Source: Chromatiales bacterium (lineage in GTDB: Bacteria > Pseudomonadota > Gammaproteobacteria > UBA6429 > Thiohalophilaceae). Taken from it: a stretch of 5,775 nt of DNA. The notes under the pieces were generated by a model. The model worked only from the letters and a program-made list of their open reading frames with translations. It did not search any database and had not been told where the DNA came from. The translations under genes and the position numbers were made by a program. The stretch is from the NCBI GenBank assembly GCA_027001895.1, contig JALTLP010000127.1, positions 1 through 5,775 of the forward strand, read 5' to 3'. This document shows positions 5,494-5,775 of the stretch, piece by piece; position 1 is the stretch's first letter; the number at the start of each line of letters is the position of its first letter.

Positions 5494-5775
5494 ATAAAAT
5501 TAATGCAGCTGATGCTTTAAAACGTCTTAAAGAAGGAAACAAGCGATTTGCTTCCAACCTGAATTCGCAGGAATCTTTATTTAGTGATCATCGTCGTGAA
5601 GAATTGCTGGCTGGGCAAGAGCCCTTTGCAATTATTCTTGGCTGTTCTGACTCACGTGTTCCTGCAGAAATTGTTTTTGATCAGGGGCTGGGTGATCTAT
5701 TTGTGATACGTGTAGCCGGTAATATTGTTGCACCTTCACAGATTGGCAGTGTTGAGTTTGCTGTTTCCCAGTTCG
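5487..5775 (+). CDS. Beta-class carbonic anhydrase (5' part, runs off right edge)
   Basis: This enzyme interconverts carbon dioxide and bicarbonate with a catalytic zinc. The first 96 codons are present. Residues 7-21 (AADALKRLKEGNKRF) are the usual N-terminal helix. GCSDSRVPAE (52-61) is the beta-carbonic anhydrase signature: Cys53 is a zinc ligand and Asp55-Arg57 form the catalytic pair. DQGLGDLFVIRVAGNIV (65-81) and GSVEFAV (87-93) are also conserved. The second zinc motif, H-x-x-C, would lie just past the window, so completeness cannot be judged. No signal peptide, so cytoplasmic. The DQGLGD wording points to the subgroup resembling the mycobacterial Rv3588c type more than to E. coli Can or CynT, so I give no symbol. 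No clear Shine-Dalgarno precedes the ATG, and an inverted-repeat arm lies over the start. It is 207 bases after mnmH with its own promoter candidate, so it is probably separately controlled. Confidence 0.93.
   Translation, partial: MPNKINAADALKRLKEGNKRFASNLNSQESLFSDHRREELLAGQEPFAIILGCSDSRVPAEIVFDQGLGDLFVIRVAGNIVAPSQIGSVEFAVSQF

Overview
This looks like a stretch of ordinary chromosome from a gammaproteobacterium of moderate to low GC content. Two genes, selD and mnmH (selU), are close to their Escherichia coli counterparts along their whole length. The exact genus cannot be told from the sequence. There are no tRNA or rRNA genes, transposases, phage genes or CRISPR arrays.

Layout from left to right. 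(1) The window opens with the first 29 codons of a minus-strand gene for a membrane-anchored protein. (2) Across a 211-bp AT-rich divergent gap lies a plus-strand gene for a 496-aa exported lipoprotein with an N-terminal DUF4382-type domain. (3) A strong 12-bp-stem terminator separates it from a convergent minus-strand gene for a stand-alone protein with two CBS domains. (4) Next comes a small exported-protein gene. It is cut at codon 105 by an amber stop, but the same frame continues for 53 coding-looking codons to a second TAG, so it appears to be a broken or recoded gene. (5) selD and mnmH follow on the plus strand, 27 bp apart and presumably co-transcribed. (6) After a 207-bp gap, the 5' part of a beta-class carbonic anhydrase gene runs off the right edge.

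How the genes work together: SelD makes selenophosphate from selenide and ATP. MnmH uses it to replace sulfur by selenium in the wobble 2-thiouridine of certain tRNAs. No selA, selB or tRNA-Sec gene is present here, so the window itself supports only the selenouridine branch of selenium use. The other genes have no evident functional link to this pair.

The two observations most worth following are the in-frame amber interruption in the small gene at 2499-2975, and a perfect 13-bp inverted repeat before the carbonic anhydrase gene. One arm of that repeat lies between the -35 and -10 boxes of a good promoter candidate, and the other lies over the start codon. I found no convincing wholly new multi-gene system in this window.
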